Assembly (NCBI RefSeq): GCF_022606355.1
Contig: NZ_JAHHZQ010000001.1
Span: 868,001 to 932,000 of the forward strand
Reading direction: 5' to 3'
Length of the DNA: 64,000 nucleotides
Source: Leifsonia shinshuensis
GTDB taxonomy: Bacteria; Actinomycetota; Actinomycetes; Actinomycetales; Microbacteriaceae
In this document: positions 1 to 7,373 of the stretch, one piece after another
How positions within the stretch are numbered: the first letter of the stretch is position 1
Layout: the number at the start of each line of letters is the position of its first letter
Made by a program: the position numbers and the translations under genes
The notes under the pieces: model-generated
What the model was told of the DNA's origin: nothing
Seen by the model: the letters and a program-made list of their open reading frames with translations, nothing else
The model's database searches: none

Positions 1-258
1 GCCCTCACCCGCCAGGCCGTTCCCGCCGGAGCCAGGGCGGCGCTCGACGAGTTGCTCGGCGACCCCGACCTCACCCCCCAGCAGATCGAGACGCTGCAGA
101 TGACCATCCGGGAGTCCGGTGCGGTCGAGAAGGTCGAGAAGATGATCGCCGACAACGTCGACCGCGCGATCGAGGCGCTGGAGGGCGCGCAACTGGGTGC
201 TGGAGCGCGCGCGCAGCTCCGCGAGCTCGCGATCACCGTTACACGACGCTCGTACTGA
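1..258 (+). CDS. Polyprenyl diphosphate synthase, C-terminal fragment
   Basis: The last 85 residues of an all-alpha trans-prenyl diphosphate synthase; the 5' end lies outside the window. The frame is open from base 1 to the TGA at 256-258. The segment is the helical tail that follows the second Asp-rich motif in this family (pattern ...TIRESGAVEKVEKMI...), so neither DDxxD motif is visible and chain length cannot be judged. The family condenses isopentenyl diphosphate onto allylic diphosphates for menaquinone, carotenoid or lipid-carrier chains. In Mycobacterium tuberculosis idsA2 occupies the matching place upstream of Rv2175c-pknL, so context supports an IdsA2-like identity. It is distinct from the complete CrtE-type synthase at 29001-30122. 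Confidence 0.8.
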   Translation, partial: ALTRQAVPAGARAALDELLGDPDLTPQQIETLQMTIRESGAVEKVEKMIADNVDRAIEALEGAQLGAGARAQLRELAITVTRRSY

Positions 259-295
259 GGTCGGCCCGCCGACCGAGGTCGGCACGCCCTGCCGC

Positions 296-637
296 TCAGG
301 CCAGGGCTTGGGCGACCCTCCTGACCTCGGCCTTGCGGCCGGCGCGCAACGCTTCGATCGGAGCCGTGCCGAGGCTCTCGTCGTCCGCCAGGAGCCAGTC
401 GACCGCCTCCTCGTCGTCGAAGCCGTTGTCCGCGAGCACGATGAGGGTGCCGTGGAGCTCGCTGAGGGGTTCGCCGTCGCGGAGGAAGACGGCGGGGACC
501 TTGACCACTCCGTCGATGCGCTTCGCCGCGAGGTGGCGGTCTTCGATGAGGCGGCGCACCCGGCTGACACCGAGTCCCAGCTGCTCCACAAGGTCGGGGA
601 TGGTGAGCCACTCGGTGGCCTGGACCTGCTCGTTCAC
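296..637 (-). CDS. Rv2175c-like DNA-binding protein
   Basis: 113 residues. The N-terminal half (about 8-60) is a winged helix-turn-helix with the pattern WLTIPDLVEQLGLGVSRVRRLIEDR, typical of the Rv2175c family. The C-terminal half is a small helical domain rich in acidic residues (GFDDEEAVDWLLADDES). In M. tuberculosis, Rv2175c binds DNA weakly and is a substrate of the neighbouring kinase PknL; here a PknL-like kinase also lies close by on the other strand, so the same kinase-substrate pair is inferred. The start is a GTG at 637 without a clear Shine-Dalgarno sequence. A CACGCT box seven bases upstream is a weak candidate for a leaderless promoter. DNA target unknown. Confidence 0.8.
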   Translation of the reverse strand: MNEQVQATEWLTIPDLVEQLGLGVSRVRRLIEDRHLAAKRIDGVVKVPAVFLRDGEPLSELHGTLIVLADNGFDDEEAVDWLLADDESLGTAPIEALRAGRKAEVRRVAQALA

Positions 638-684
638 AAGGACAAGCGTGCCACGACCACGCTGCCAGCACGAGTCGAAGCAAA

Positions 685-707
685 TGTTACGGTCGTGTTA
701 ACTGTTG
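685..707. promoter_or_regulatory. TGTTA direct repeats (possible MtrA-type site)
   Basis: TGTTA occurs at 685-689 and 696-700, exactly 11 bases apart, followed by a degenerate TGTTG at 703-707. On the other strand this reads as tandem TAACA boxes on one helix face. Spaced GTAACA-like direct repeats are known for the actinobacterial response regulator MtrA, which controls cell-wall hydrolase genes; the next gene encodes a secreted LysM protein. The identification is an inference from spacing and context. Confidence 0.3.
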
Positions 708-788
708 TCACATCAGCCACATTGGTTGACTCCTTACTCAAGGTGTGTCAGCGTGGGAACGGCTATGTCACTCACGGAGGGGTAGACC

Positions 789-1916
789 ATGTCTGCGATC
801 GAGAGCACGAAGCGTCAGCGGCGACCGCACGGGCGCACCGGCGGAATGCTGGGCACCGTCCCGATCGCCGTCGCCGGCAGCATCGCCGTGACCCTCAACC
901 TGCTGAGTCCCGCACATGCCGCCACCGACTCCGAGCGCGAACGCGCGCCGGAGAAGAGCGACGCGACAGGTCCGCAGAAGACCGCACGCGACACGATCCG
1001 CGGATCGTTCGGGCACGAGGCCGCGACGGCCTCCGCCGCCGCCACCGACACCGCGGCGGCGCCGGCGACCTACCGCGTGCAGACCGGCGACACGGTCTCG
1101 ACCATCGCCGCCCGATTCGGGCTCTCGACCGCAGCCGTCCTCGCGCTCAACGGGCTCAGCTGGAAGAGCCTGATCTTCCCCGGCCAGGTGCTGGCCCTCG
1201 GCGGGGCGGCGACCCCGGTCCCTGCCCAGGCGCCCGCACCGGCACCCGCTCCGTCTGCGACCTCGTACACGGTCGCCCGCGGCGACACGATCAGCGGGAT
1301 CGCCGCCCGGTTCGGTCTGCGCACCTCCGTCGTCCTCAGCGCCAACGGACTCAGCAGCTCGAGCATCATCTACCCCGGACAGCGCATCGCCATCCCCGGA
1401 GTCGCCGCCGCATCGCTCGACACGCCGAGGGCGGTCGCCGCCCCCGCACCCGTGGTCACTGCGCCGACCCCGGCACCGGCGCCGACGGTGCAGCCGGGGC
1501 AGGTCGTGGCCCTCACCGACGAGATGCGCGCCAACGCCTCCCTGATCATCCGCATCGGCAAGCAGGAGGGCGTGCCGGCCCAGGGCATCGTCGTCGCCCT
1601 CGCAGCGGCGGCCCAGGAGTCGGGCCTGCGCAACGTCCGCTACGGCGACCGCGATTCGCTCGGGCTGTTCCAGCAGCGCCCGAGCACCGGCTGGGGCACT
1701 CCCGACCAGGTGCTCGATCCCACGCGCGCGACCCTCGCGTTCTACGGCGGGGCGAACAACCCCAACAAGGGCCGCACGCGCGGGCTCCTCGACATCCCGA
1801 ACTGGAGAGCGATGAGCGTAACGCAGGCCGCCCAGGCCGTCCAGATCTCGGCATTCCCCGACGCATATGCGAAGTGGGAGACCTCGGCGCGCGCATGGCT
1901 CGCGCAACTCGGGTGA
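789..1916 (+). CDS. Secreted LysM protein with lysozyme-like C-terminal domain
   Basis: 375 residues. An N-terminal signal sequence (basic residues, then hydrophobic about 20-40, ending PAHA-AT) predicts export. Two LysM domains follow (about 95-137 and 158-202, each with GDT-S-IAARFGL), joined by Ala-Pro linkers. The C-terminal 130 residues form a domain common in secreted actinobacterial peptidoglycan proteins, containing AAQESGL (Glu277) and GDRDSLGLFQQRPS; the glutamate is a candidate catalytic residue of a goose-lysozyme-like fold, which is inference. It probably binds and cleaves or remodels peptidoglycan outside the cell. The ATG has a strong GGAGGGG Shine-Dalgarno eight bases upstream. 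Tandem TGTTA boxes at 685-700 may mark an MtrA-type control site. It lies next to PknL, whose PASTA domains also sense peptidoglycan. Confidence 0.85.
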   Translation: MSAIESTKRQRRPHGRTGGMLGTVPIAVAGSIAVTLNLLSPAHAATDSERERAPEKSDATGPQKTARDTIRGSFGHEAATASAAATDTAAAPATYRVQTGDTVSTIAARFGLSTAAVLALNGLSWKSLIFPGQVLALGGAATPVPAQAPAPAPAPSATSYTVARGDTISGIAARFGLRTSVVLSANGLSSSSIIYPGQRIAIPGVAAASLDTPRAVAAPAPVVTAPTPAPAPTVQPGQVVALTDEMRANASLIIRIGKQEGVPAQGIVVALAAAAQESGLRNVRYGDRDSLGLFQQRPSTGWGTPDQVLDPTRATLAFYGGANNPNKGRTRGLLDIPNWRAMSVTQAAQAVQISAFPDAYAKWETSARAWLAQLG

Positions 1917-1989
1917 CCGGAAGGTCACAGCAGGGTCACGGCCCCGCAGCACACCGGTGTTTTGCAGGGTTCACGCACCCGCTGTTCCC

Positions 1990-1995
1990 TAGACT
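1990..1995 (+). promoter_or_regulatory. -10 box of leaderless pknL mRNA
   Basis: TAGACT lies exactly six bases before the GTG start of pknL, placing the expected transcription start on or next to the start codon. No Shine-Dalgarno sequence is present. No convincing -35 hexamer was seen. Confidence 0.55.
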
Positions 1996-2001
1996 CGATC
2001 C

Positions 2002-3906
2002 GTGACCACGAGCCAAACCGACCCGATGATCGGACGTCTGATCGACGGCCGCTATCAGGTGCGCTCGCGGATCGCCCGAGGCGGCATGGCCACCGTCTAC
2101 CTCGCCACCGATCTGCGCCTCGAGCGCAGGGTCGCGATCAAGATCATGCACGGCCACCTCGCCGACGACAGCACGTTCAAGAGCCGGTTCGTCCAGGAGG
2201 CCCGCTCCGCCGCCCGCCTGGCGCACCCCAACGTGGTGAACGTGTTCGACCAGGGCCAGGACTCCGACATGGCCTACCTGGTCATGGAGTACCTCCCGGG
2301 AATCACGCTGCGCGACCTCCTCAAGGACTACGGCAAGCTCACCCCCGAGCAGACCATCGACATCATGGAGGCCGTGCTCAGCGGCCTCGCCGCGGCGCAC
2401 AAGGCCGGCATCGTCCACCGCGACCTCAAGCCGGAGAACGTGCTGCTGGCCGACGACGGGCGCATCAAGATCGGCGACTTCGGCCTGGCGCGTGCCGCCA
2501 GCGCGAACACCGCGACGGGCCAGGCCCTCCTCGGCACGATCGCCTACCTCTCCCCCGAGCTCGTCACCCGCGGCGTCGCCGACGCGCGCAGCGACATCTA
2601 CGCGCTGGGCATCATGATGTACGAGATGCTCACCGGCACACAGCCGTTCCACGGCGAGCAGCCGATGCAGATCGCCTACCAGCACGCCAACGACCCGGTG
2701 CCCGCTCCGAGCAGCGTCAACCCGGCCGTCCCCCCGGAGCTCGACGAGCTCGTGCTCTGGGCGACAGAGAAGGACCCCGACCGGCGGCCCTCCGACGCGC
2801 GCGAGATGCTCGACCGGCTGATCGAAGCCGAGAAGTCCATCCGCGGCGACGCGGTCATGCAGCCGACGATGGTCCTTCCTCCGGCCTTCGCGGCGAACGA
2901 CGGCGAGACGCAGATCATCAACCCCGCCATCCGCCAGCAGGTCGCGTCCGCCGCGCCCACCGCGACGGACACGCTCAGCGCCGCCGCGCGTCGCCGGCGC
3001 GGCAAGGGCTGGTGGCTGTTCGCCCTGGTGCTCGTGCTCGCCGCGGTCGCCGGGGGCACCGGCTGGTACTTCGGGTCAGGGCCGGGATCCCTCGTGACGG
3101 TGCCGAACGTGGTGAGCCAGGCTCCCGCCGCGGCGACCGCCACGCTCACCAACCTCGGGTTCAAGACGGCGCAGGCGCAGGAGTACAGCGTCACCGTCCC
3201 CGCCGGCCAGGTGTCGAGCACCGATCCGAAGGCGGGATCGGCCGCAGGACGCGGCAGCACCGTCACGCTGCGGATCTCGCAGGGACCGAAGCCCGTCACC
3301 ATCCAGCCGCTCGCGGGCAAGACCCTCGACCAGGCCACGTCGGAGATCACCGGCGTCGGCGCCAAGGTGGGCGACACCGTCAAGCAGTTCGACCCGAAGG
3401 TGCCGGCGAACACGGTCATCTCGGCGACCCGAGCCTCCGACGGCACCGACATCTCCGGCGGTGGGGGCTACTTCGAAGCGGCGACGGTGAACCTCGTCGT
3501 CTCGGTCGGCCCTGTACCCGACGTCGCCGGGATGTCGGTCTCGGACGCCCAGGCCGCCCTGCAGAAGGTCGGGCTGGAGACGACCGCCGGCCCGCAGAGC
3601 TACAGCGACACGGTCGACAAGGGCAATGTGATCTCGGCACAGGCGCAGAAGGAGGGTCCCGTGCACCCCGGCGACACGCTGGCGCTCGAGACCTCCAAGG
3701 GACCGGAGCCCGTCCCGGTTCCCGACGTCGTCGGTCAGACCTGGGACAAGGCGAAGAAGGCGCTGCAGGACGCGGGCTTCCAGCTCAAGTACAGCGCGGC
3801 GGCCGACCTCCTGCCCGGTGCCTTCGTCGTCTCGAAGGTGTCGCCCTCCGCCGGCACGCAGGCACCCAAGGGCTCCACCGTCACGGTCAACTTCGCCGGC
3901 TTCTGA
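2002..3906 (+). CDS. pknL: PASTA-domain Ser/Thr protein kinase PknL
   Basis: 634 residues. The kinase domain (about 17-280) shows ARGGMATVY, the VAIK lysine (Lys47), HRDLKPEN with catalytic Asp141, and DFG at 159-161. A juxtamembrane segment leads to a single transmembrane helix (about 337-357). About 280 extracellular residues follow, made of four PASTA-like repeats. The second repeat is degenerate, without the usual VPNV start and with a glycine-rich insertion. Membrane kinases of this type sense muropeptides or lipid II and phosphorylate division and wall proteins. The Rv2175c-like neighbour at 296-637 is a known PknL substrate in mycobacteria. The start is GTG at 2002, six bases after TAGACT (1990-1995), so the mRNA is probably leaderless. 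Transcription converges with the DAHP synthase gene over a long hairpin. Confidence 0.93.
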   Translation: MTTSQTDPMIGRLIDGRYQVRSRIARGGMATVYLATDLRLERRVAIKIMHGHLADDSTFKSRFVQEARSAARLAHPNVVNVFDQGQDSDMAYLVMEYLPGITLRDLLKDYGKLTPEQTIDIMEAVLSGLAAAHKAGIVHRDLKPENVLLADDGRIKIGDFGLARAASANTATGQALLGTIAYLSPELVTRGVADARSDIYALGIMMYEMLTGTQPFHGEQPMQIAYQHANDPVPAPSSVNPAVPPELDELVLWATEKDPDRRPSDAREMLDRLIEAEKSIRGDAVMQPTMVLPPAFAANDGETQIINPAIRQQVASAAPTATDTLSAAARRRRGKGWWLFALVLVLAAVAGGTGWYFGSGPGSLVTVPNVVSQAPAAATATLTNLGFKTAQAQEYSVTVPAGQVSSTDPKAGSAAGRGSTVTLRISQGPKPVTIQPLAGKTLDQATSEITGVGAKVGDTVKQFDPKVPANTVISATRASDGTDISGGGGYFEAATVNLVVSVGPVPDVAGMSVSDAQAALQKVGLETTAGPQSYSDTVDKGNVISAQAQKEGPVHPGDTLALETSKGPEPVPVPDVVGQTWDKAKKALQDAGFQLKYSAAADLLPGAFVVSKVSPSAGTQAPKGSTVTVNFAGF

Positions 3907-3953
3907 GCCGCCCTCGGCGCCTCCGCGCGCTCCGCGCCTCCGCCCCCTCGAAC

Positions 3954-4014
3954 GCCGAAGGGCACGTCGTTGTCACTTCTCGACGCGAGAAGCGACAACG
4001 ACGTGCCCTTCGGC
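3954..4014. repeat. Long intergenic hairpin, family member 1
   Basis: 29-base arms separated by a three-base loop, with one mismatch. The outer ends read GCCGAAGGGCACG and CGTGCCCTTCGGC. The element sits between the converging pknL and DAHP synthase genes and could terminate transcription from both sides. The outer ends match two other hairpins at 41972-42038 and 56140-56198, while the cores differ. Confidence 0.85.
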
Positions 4015-4030
4015 CGTCGTCGCGGGCGGG

Positions 4031-5401
4031 TCAGCCCTGGCTGAGCTCCTCGGCGACGAGGAAGGCGAGCTCCAACGACTGCATGTGGTTCAGACGCGGA
4101 TCGCACAGCGACTCGTAGCGCGTCGCCAAGGTCTCCTCGTCGATGTGCTCCGAGCCGCCCAAGCATTCGGTGACGTCGTCGCCCGTGAGCTCGACGTGGA
4201 TGCCGCCGGGGTGCGTACCCGCCGCCCGGTGCGCCTCGAAGAAGCCCTTGACCTCGTCCACGACATCGTCGAACCGGCGGGTCTTGTAGCCGTTCGGCGT
4301 CGTGAGACCGTTGCCGTGCATCGGGTCGGTCACCCACAGCGGGTTCGCGTCCGACCGCTTGACGGCCTCCAGCAGCGGCGGGAGGGCATCGCGGATCTTT
4401 CCCGCGCCCATCCGGGTGATGAAGGTCAGTCGCCCGGGCTCGCGCTCGGGGTCGAGCGCGTCGATGAGGCGCCGCATGTCGTCGGCCGTCGTCGTCGGGC
4501 CGAGCTTCACCCCGATCGGGTTGCGGACGCGCGACAGGAAGTCGACGTGCGCGCCGTCGAGGTCGCGCGTGCGCTCGCCGATCCAGACGAAGTGCGCCGA
4601 CGTGTTGTACGGGGTGCCGGTGCGCGAGTCGATGCGCGTCATCGGGCGCTCGTAGTCCATGAGCAGCGCCTCGTGGCTGGAGTAGAACTCCACCCGCGTG
4701 AGCTCGTCGAAGTCCGCTCCGGCGGCCTCCATGAACTTGATGGCGCGGTCGATCTCGCGGGCGAGACCCTCGTAGCGCTGGTTGGCCGGATTGGCCGCGA
4801 AGCCCTTGTTCCAGCTGTGCACCTCACGCAGGTCGGCGAAGCCACCCTGTGTGAACGCACGGATGAGATTCAGGGTGGAGGCCGCGGTGTGGTAGCCCTG
4901 CACGAGGCGGCGCGGGTCGGCCGCGCGCGACTCCGGAGTGAAGTCGTAGCCGTTGACGATGTCACCGCGGTAGGCCGGCAGCGTCACGCCGCCGCGGGTC
5001 TCGGTGTCGCTGGAGCGCGGCTTGGCGAACTGGCCGGCCATGCGGCCCATCTTGATGACCGGCACCGATGCGCCGTAGGTCAGCACGACCGCCATCTGCA
5101 GGATCGTCTTGACCCGGTTGCGGATCTGGTCGGCGGTCGCCCCGGCGAAGGTCTCGGCGCAGTCGCCGCCCTGCAGCAGGAAGGCATTGCCCTGCGCCGC
5201 ACGGGCGAGCCGCGAGCGCAGCTGGTCCACCTCACCGGCGAACACGAGCGGAGGCAGCGTCGCGATCTCGGCCGACGCCGCGGCCGCGGCCTCCGGGTCG
5301 GGCCAGGTCGGCTGCTGCTTGATCGGGAGCGTGCGCCAATAGTCCAGGCCCTCGATCACGGAGTCGTCAGGTTTCACGACGGGATCTGTGGTCTGCAGCA
5401 C
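4031..5401 (-). CDS. aroG: Class II 3-deoxy-7-phosphoheptulonate synthase
   Basis: 456 residues, the usual length for the plant/actinobacterial class II enzyme. It condenses phosphoenolpyruvate and erythrose 4-phosphate in the first shikimate-pathway step. Family signatures are visible along the protein: LPPLVFAGEVDQLR, LLQGGDCAETF, KMGRMAGQFAKPRSS, EFYSSHEALLMDYE, SAHFVWIGERTR and the C-terminal DPMHGNG and GGIHVELTGDDVTECLGG. The cysteine in GGDC and the later His, Glu and Asp supply the metal site in this family. The enzyme is cytoplasmic and usually feedback-regulated by aromatic amino acids. The GTG start at 5401 was chosen because the family motif begins soon after. A TAGGCT box at 5441-5446 (minus strand) could be its -10. 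Its position next to pknL matches mycobacterial order. Confidence 0.95.
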   Translation of the reverse strand: MLQTTDPVVKPDDSVIEGLDYWRTLPIKQQPTWPDPEAAAAASAEIATLPPLVFAGEVDQLRSRLARAAQGNAFLLQGGDCAETFAGATADQIRNRVKTILQMAVVLTYGASVPVIKMGRMAGQFAKPRSSDTETRGGVTLPAYRGDIVNGYDFTPESRAADPRRLVQGYHTAASTLNLIRAFTQGGFADLREVHSWNKGFAANPANQRYEGLAREIDRAIKFMEAAGADFDELTRVEFYSSHEALLMDYERPMTRIDSRTGTPYNTSAHFVWIGERTRDLDGAHVDFLSRVRNPIGVKLGPTTTADDMRRLIDALDPEREPGRLTFITRMGAGKIRDALPPLLEAVKRSDANPLWVTDPMHGNGLTTPNGYKTRRFDDVVDEVKGFFEAHRAAGTHPGGIHVELTGDDVTECLGGSEHIDEETLATRYESLCDPRLNHMQSLELAFLVAEELSQG

Positions 5402-5510
5402 TGTTCTGTTCCGCTCGGTCGGGTGAAAAGGGGATAACCGAGCCTATCGCGCCGGACGGGGGTCGTGCGCAGCGCGACCGGATTGTGACGGCGGACCCGG
5501 ATGGGAGGCC

Positions 5511-6197
5511 TCAGGCGAGCGCGGCGCGCTTCTCCTTAACCGTGCTCGCGTACACGTCCACGTACTCCTGCGCGCCGAGCGCGTGCAGCGCGTACATGAT
5601 CTCGTCGGTGACCGAGCGCAGGATGAAGCGGTCGCCCTCCATGCCCTCGAACCGTGAGAAGTCGAGCGGCTCGCCGATGACGATGCCGATGCGGCCGATC
5701 CGCGGCAGCCGCTTGCCGATCGGCATGATCTCCGCCGTGTCGACCATCGCGACGGGCACGACGGGGACACCGGCCTCCAGGATCATCCTGGCCACGCCGG
5801 TGCGGCCCCGGTAGAGCTTGCCGTCGGGGCTGCGGGTGCCCTCGGGGTAGATGCCGAGGATCTCGCCGCGCGCGAGGACCGCGAGACCGGTGTTGAGCGA
5901 GGCCTCGGAGGCCTTGCCTCCCGAGCGGTCGATCGGCAGCTGGCCGGTTCCGTTCATGAACGCCTTCGTCGCCCAGCCCTTCAGACCGCGGCGGGTGAAG
6001 TAGTCGCTCTTGGCGAGGAACGACACGTGCCGGTCGACGACCAGCGGCAGGAAGATCGAATCGATGAACGAGAGGTGGTTGCTGGCGAGGATGACCGCGC
6101 CCTCCGCCGGAACATTCTCGATCCCGACGACCCAGGGACGGAAGATGCCGCGCAGGATCGGACCCGCGACCAGGTTCTTCATCAGCCAGTAGAACAT
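5511..6197 (-). CDS. 1-acyl-sn-glycerol-3-phosphate acyltransferase (PlsC family)
   Basis: 228 residues from the ATG at 6197. The frame stays open further upstream, but that part would overlap the glucokinase gene and has no family similarity. The acyltransferase motifs are clear: SNHLSFID (His and Asp of the HX4D catalytic motif) and YPEGTRSPDG for phosphate binding. A hydrophobic N-terminus (FYWLMKNLVAGPIL) would associate it with the membrane. It should acylate lysophosphatidate to phosphatidate in phospholipid synthesis; a mycobacterial homologue (Rv2182c) sits in the same gene order. No strong ribosome binding site was seen. It may be cotranscribed with the upstream glucokinase, 64 bases away. 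Confidence 0.88.
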   Translation of the reverse strand: MFYWLMKNLVAGPILRGIFRPWVVGIENVPAEGAVILASNHLSFIDSIFLPLVVDRHVSFLAKSDYFTRRGLKGWATKAFMNGTGQLPIDRSGGKASEASLNTGLAVLARGEILGIYPEGTRSPDGKLYRGRTGVARMILEAGVPVVPVAMVDTAEIMPIGKRLPRIGRIGIVIGEPLDFSRFEGMEGDRFILRSVTDEIMYALHALGAQEYVDVYASTVKEKRAALA

Positions 6198-6261
6198 CGA
6201 ACGAAAGCCTAGTACCCCTCGCGTCGTGACGGGAGGGGCGGCTCGGCGTCGGCCCTGCTGG

Positions 6262-7209
6262 TCACTGGGAGGCGTGGAGGCGCGCCAGGTCGGCCGCACC
6301 GACCACGCCGGCGTCGTTCACCAGCTCGGCGATCTTGAACTCCGGCTCCGGGTGGAAGCCCCGCGCCGGCAGGTTCTCGAGGTAGGCGAGGCGGATCGGC
6401 TCGAGCAGCAGCTCGCCGGCCTGCGCGACGCCGCCGCCGAAGACGAAGAGCTGAGGGTCGAGGATGGCGCCGAGGCTCGCGCAGGCCTGACCGAGCCAGT
6501 CGCCCAGCTGGCGGAGGGCGGCGAGCGCCCCCGGGTCGCCGGCCATGATCAGCGCGGAGATGTCGGAGCCGCTCAGCGAGCCGGTGCGGCTGCGAACGTC
6601 GGCGAGCACCTGGCCGATGCCACCCGCGTCGGCCAGCTCGTTCGCCATCCGCTGCAGTGCCCGCCCGGAGCCGTACTGCTCGATGCACCCGTGCGCGCCG
6701 CAGCCGCAGGGCAGGCCGCCTGGCACCACGCGCATGTGGCCGATCTCGGCGCCGGCGCCGAAACCGCCGCGGAAAAGGCGGTCGTTGCTCACGATGGCGC
6801 CGCCGACGCCCGTGCCGATGGTCAGGATGACCATGTCGCTCACCAGGCGCCCCGCCCCGTAGCGGAACTCGGCCCAGCCGGCCGCATTGGCGTCGTTCTC
6901 GATGAGGACGGGGAGGTCGATCCGCTTCTCGAGCTTCTCGCGGAACGGCTCGTGCCTCCAGTTGATGTTGGGGGCGTAGTAGACGGTCGACTGCGCAGCG
7001 TCGATGAAGCCGGCCGCGGCCACGCCCGCTCCCGCGATCTCCTCCGGCCCGTCGGAGAGACGCTCGATCATCGCGACGACGGCGTTCTCGATCTCCTCCG
7101 GACGGCTGGCGTCGGTGGGCACGCGGTCTTCGCGGACGATGGTACCGAGCTCGTCGACGACCGCGCCGGCGATCTTGGTCCCGCCGATGTCGATTCCGAT
7201 GGCGTGCAC
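6262..7209 (-). CDS. glk: ROK-family glucokinase
   Basis: 315 residues. The N-terminal phosphate-binding motif is GIDIGGTKIAGAVVDE, the active-site segment is ENDANAAGWAE, a second ATP motif is LTIGTGVGGAI, and the zinc-binding ROK signature is GCGAHGCIEQYGSG with Cys168, Cys170 and Cys175. There is no N-terminal DNA-binding domain, so this is a kinase and not a ROK repressor. It should phosphorylate glucose with ATP in the cytoplasm; other hexoses or polyphosphate use cannot be excluded. The GTG start at 7209 is preceded by GGAAGGGG at good spacing. It is divergent from the acyl-CoA ligase gene. Confidence 0.9.
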   Translation of the reverse strand: MHAIGIDIGGTKIAGAVVDELGTIVREDRVPTDASRPEEIENAVVAMIERLSDGPEEIAGAGVAAAGFIDAAQSTVYYAPNINWRHEPFREKLEKRIDLPVLIENDANAAGWAEFRYGAGRLVSDMVILTIGTGVGGAIVSNDRLFRGGFGAGAEIGHMRVVPGGLPCGCGAHGCIEQYGSGRALQRMANELADAGGIGQVLADVRSRTGSLSGSDISALIMAGDPGALAALRQLGDWLGQACASLGAILDPQLFVFGGGVAQAGELLLEPIRLAYLENLPARGFHPEPEFKIAELVNDAGVVGAADLARLHASQ

Positions 7210-7298
7210 AGGCGAGCCCCTTCCGGGTTGGCGCGATCAGGCGGGTGGGTGGGAGGCGCGGGACGAGCCGGTCGGAGGAGACTCACTGCCGCACCATC

Positions 7299-7309
7299 TA
7301 GAGTGTAAT
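7299..7309 (+). promoter_or_regulatory. Candidate -10 region for the acyl-CoA ligase gene
   Basis: Overlapping TAGAGT (7299-7304) and TGTAAT (7304-7309) lie about 65-75 bases before the GTG at 7374 in the divergent spacer. No clear -35 was seen, so the choice between them is open. Confidence 0.3.
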
Positions 7310-7373
7310 CAACCACTGCGAGCCGAAGCCATTCGGCCCGATTGCCCGCCCGCCCGGTATCGAGGGAGCTACC

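Noticed and set aside
197-2005. 602-codon open frame on the plus strand
   Set aside because: It overlaps the Rv2175c-like and LysM genes in another frame and has an Arg/Ala-rich composition typical of GC-rich shadow frames.
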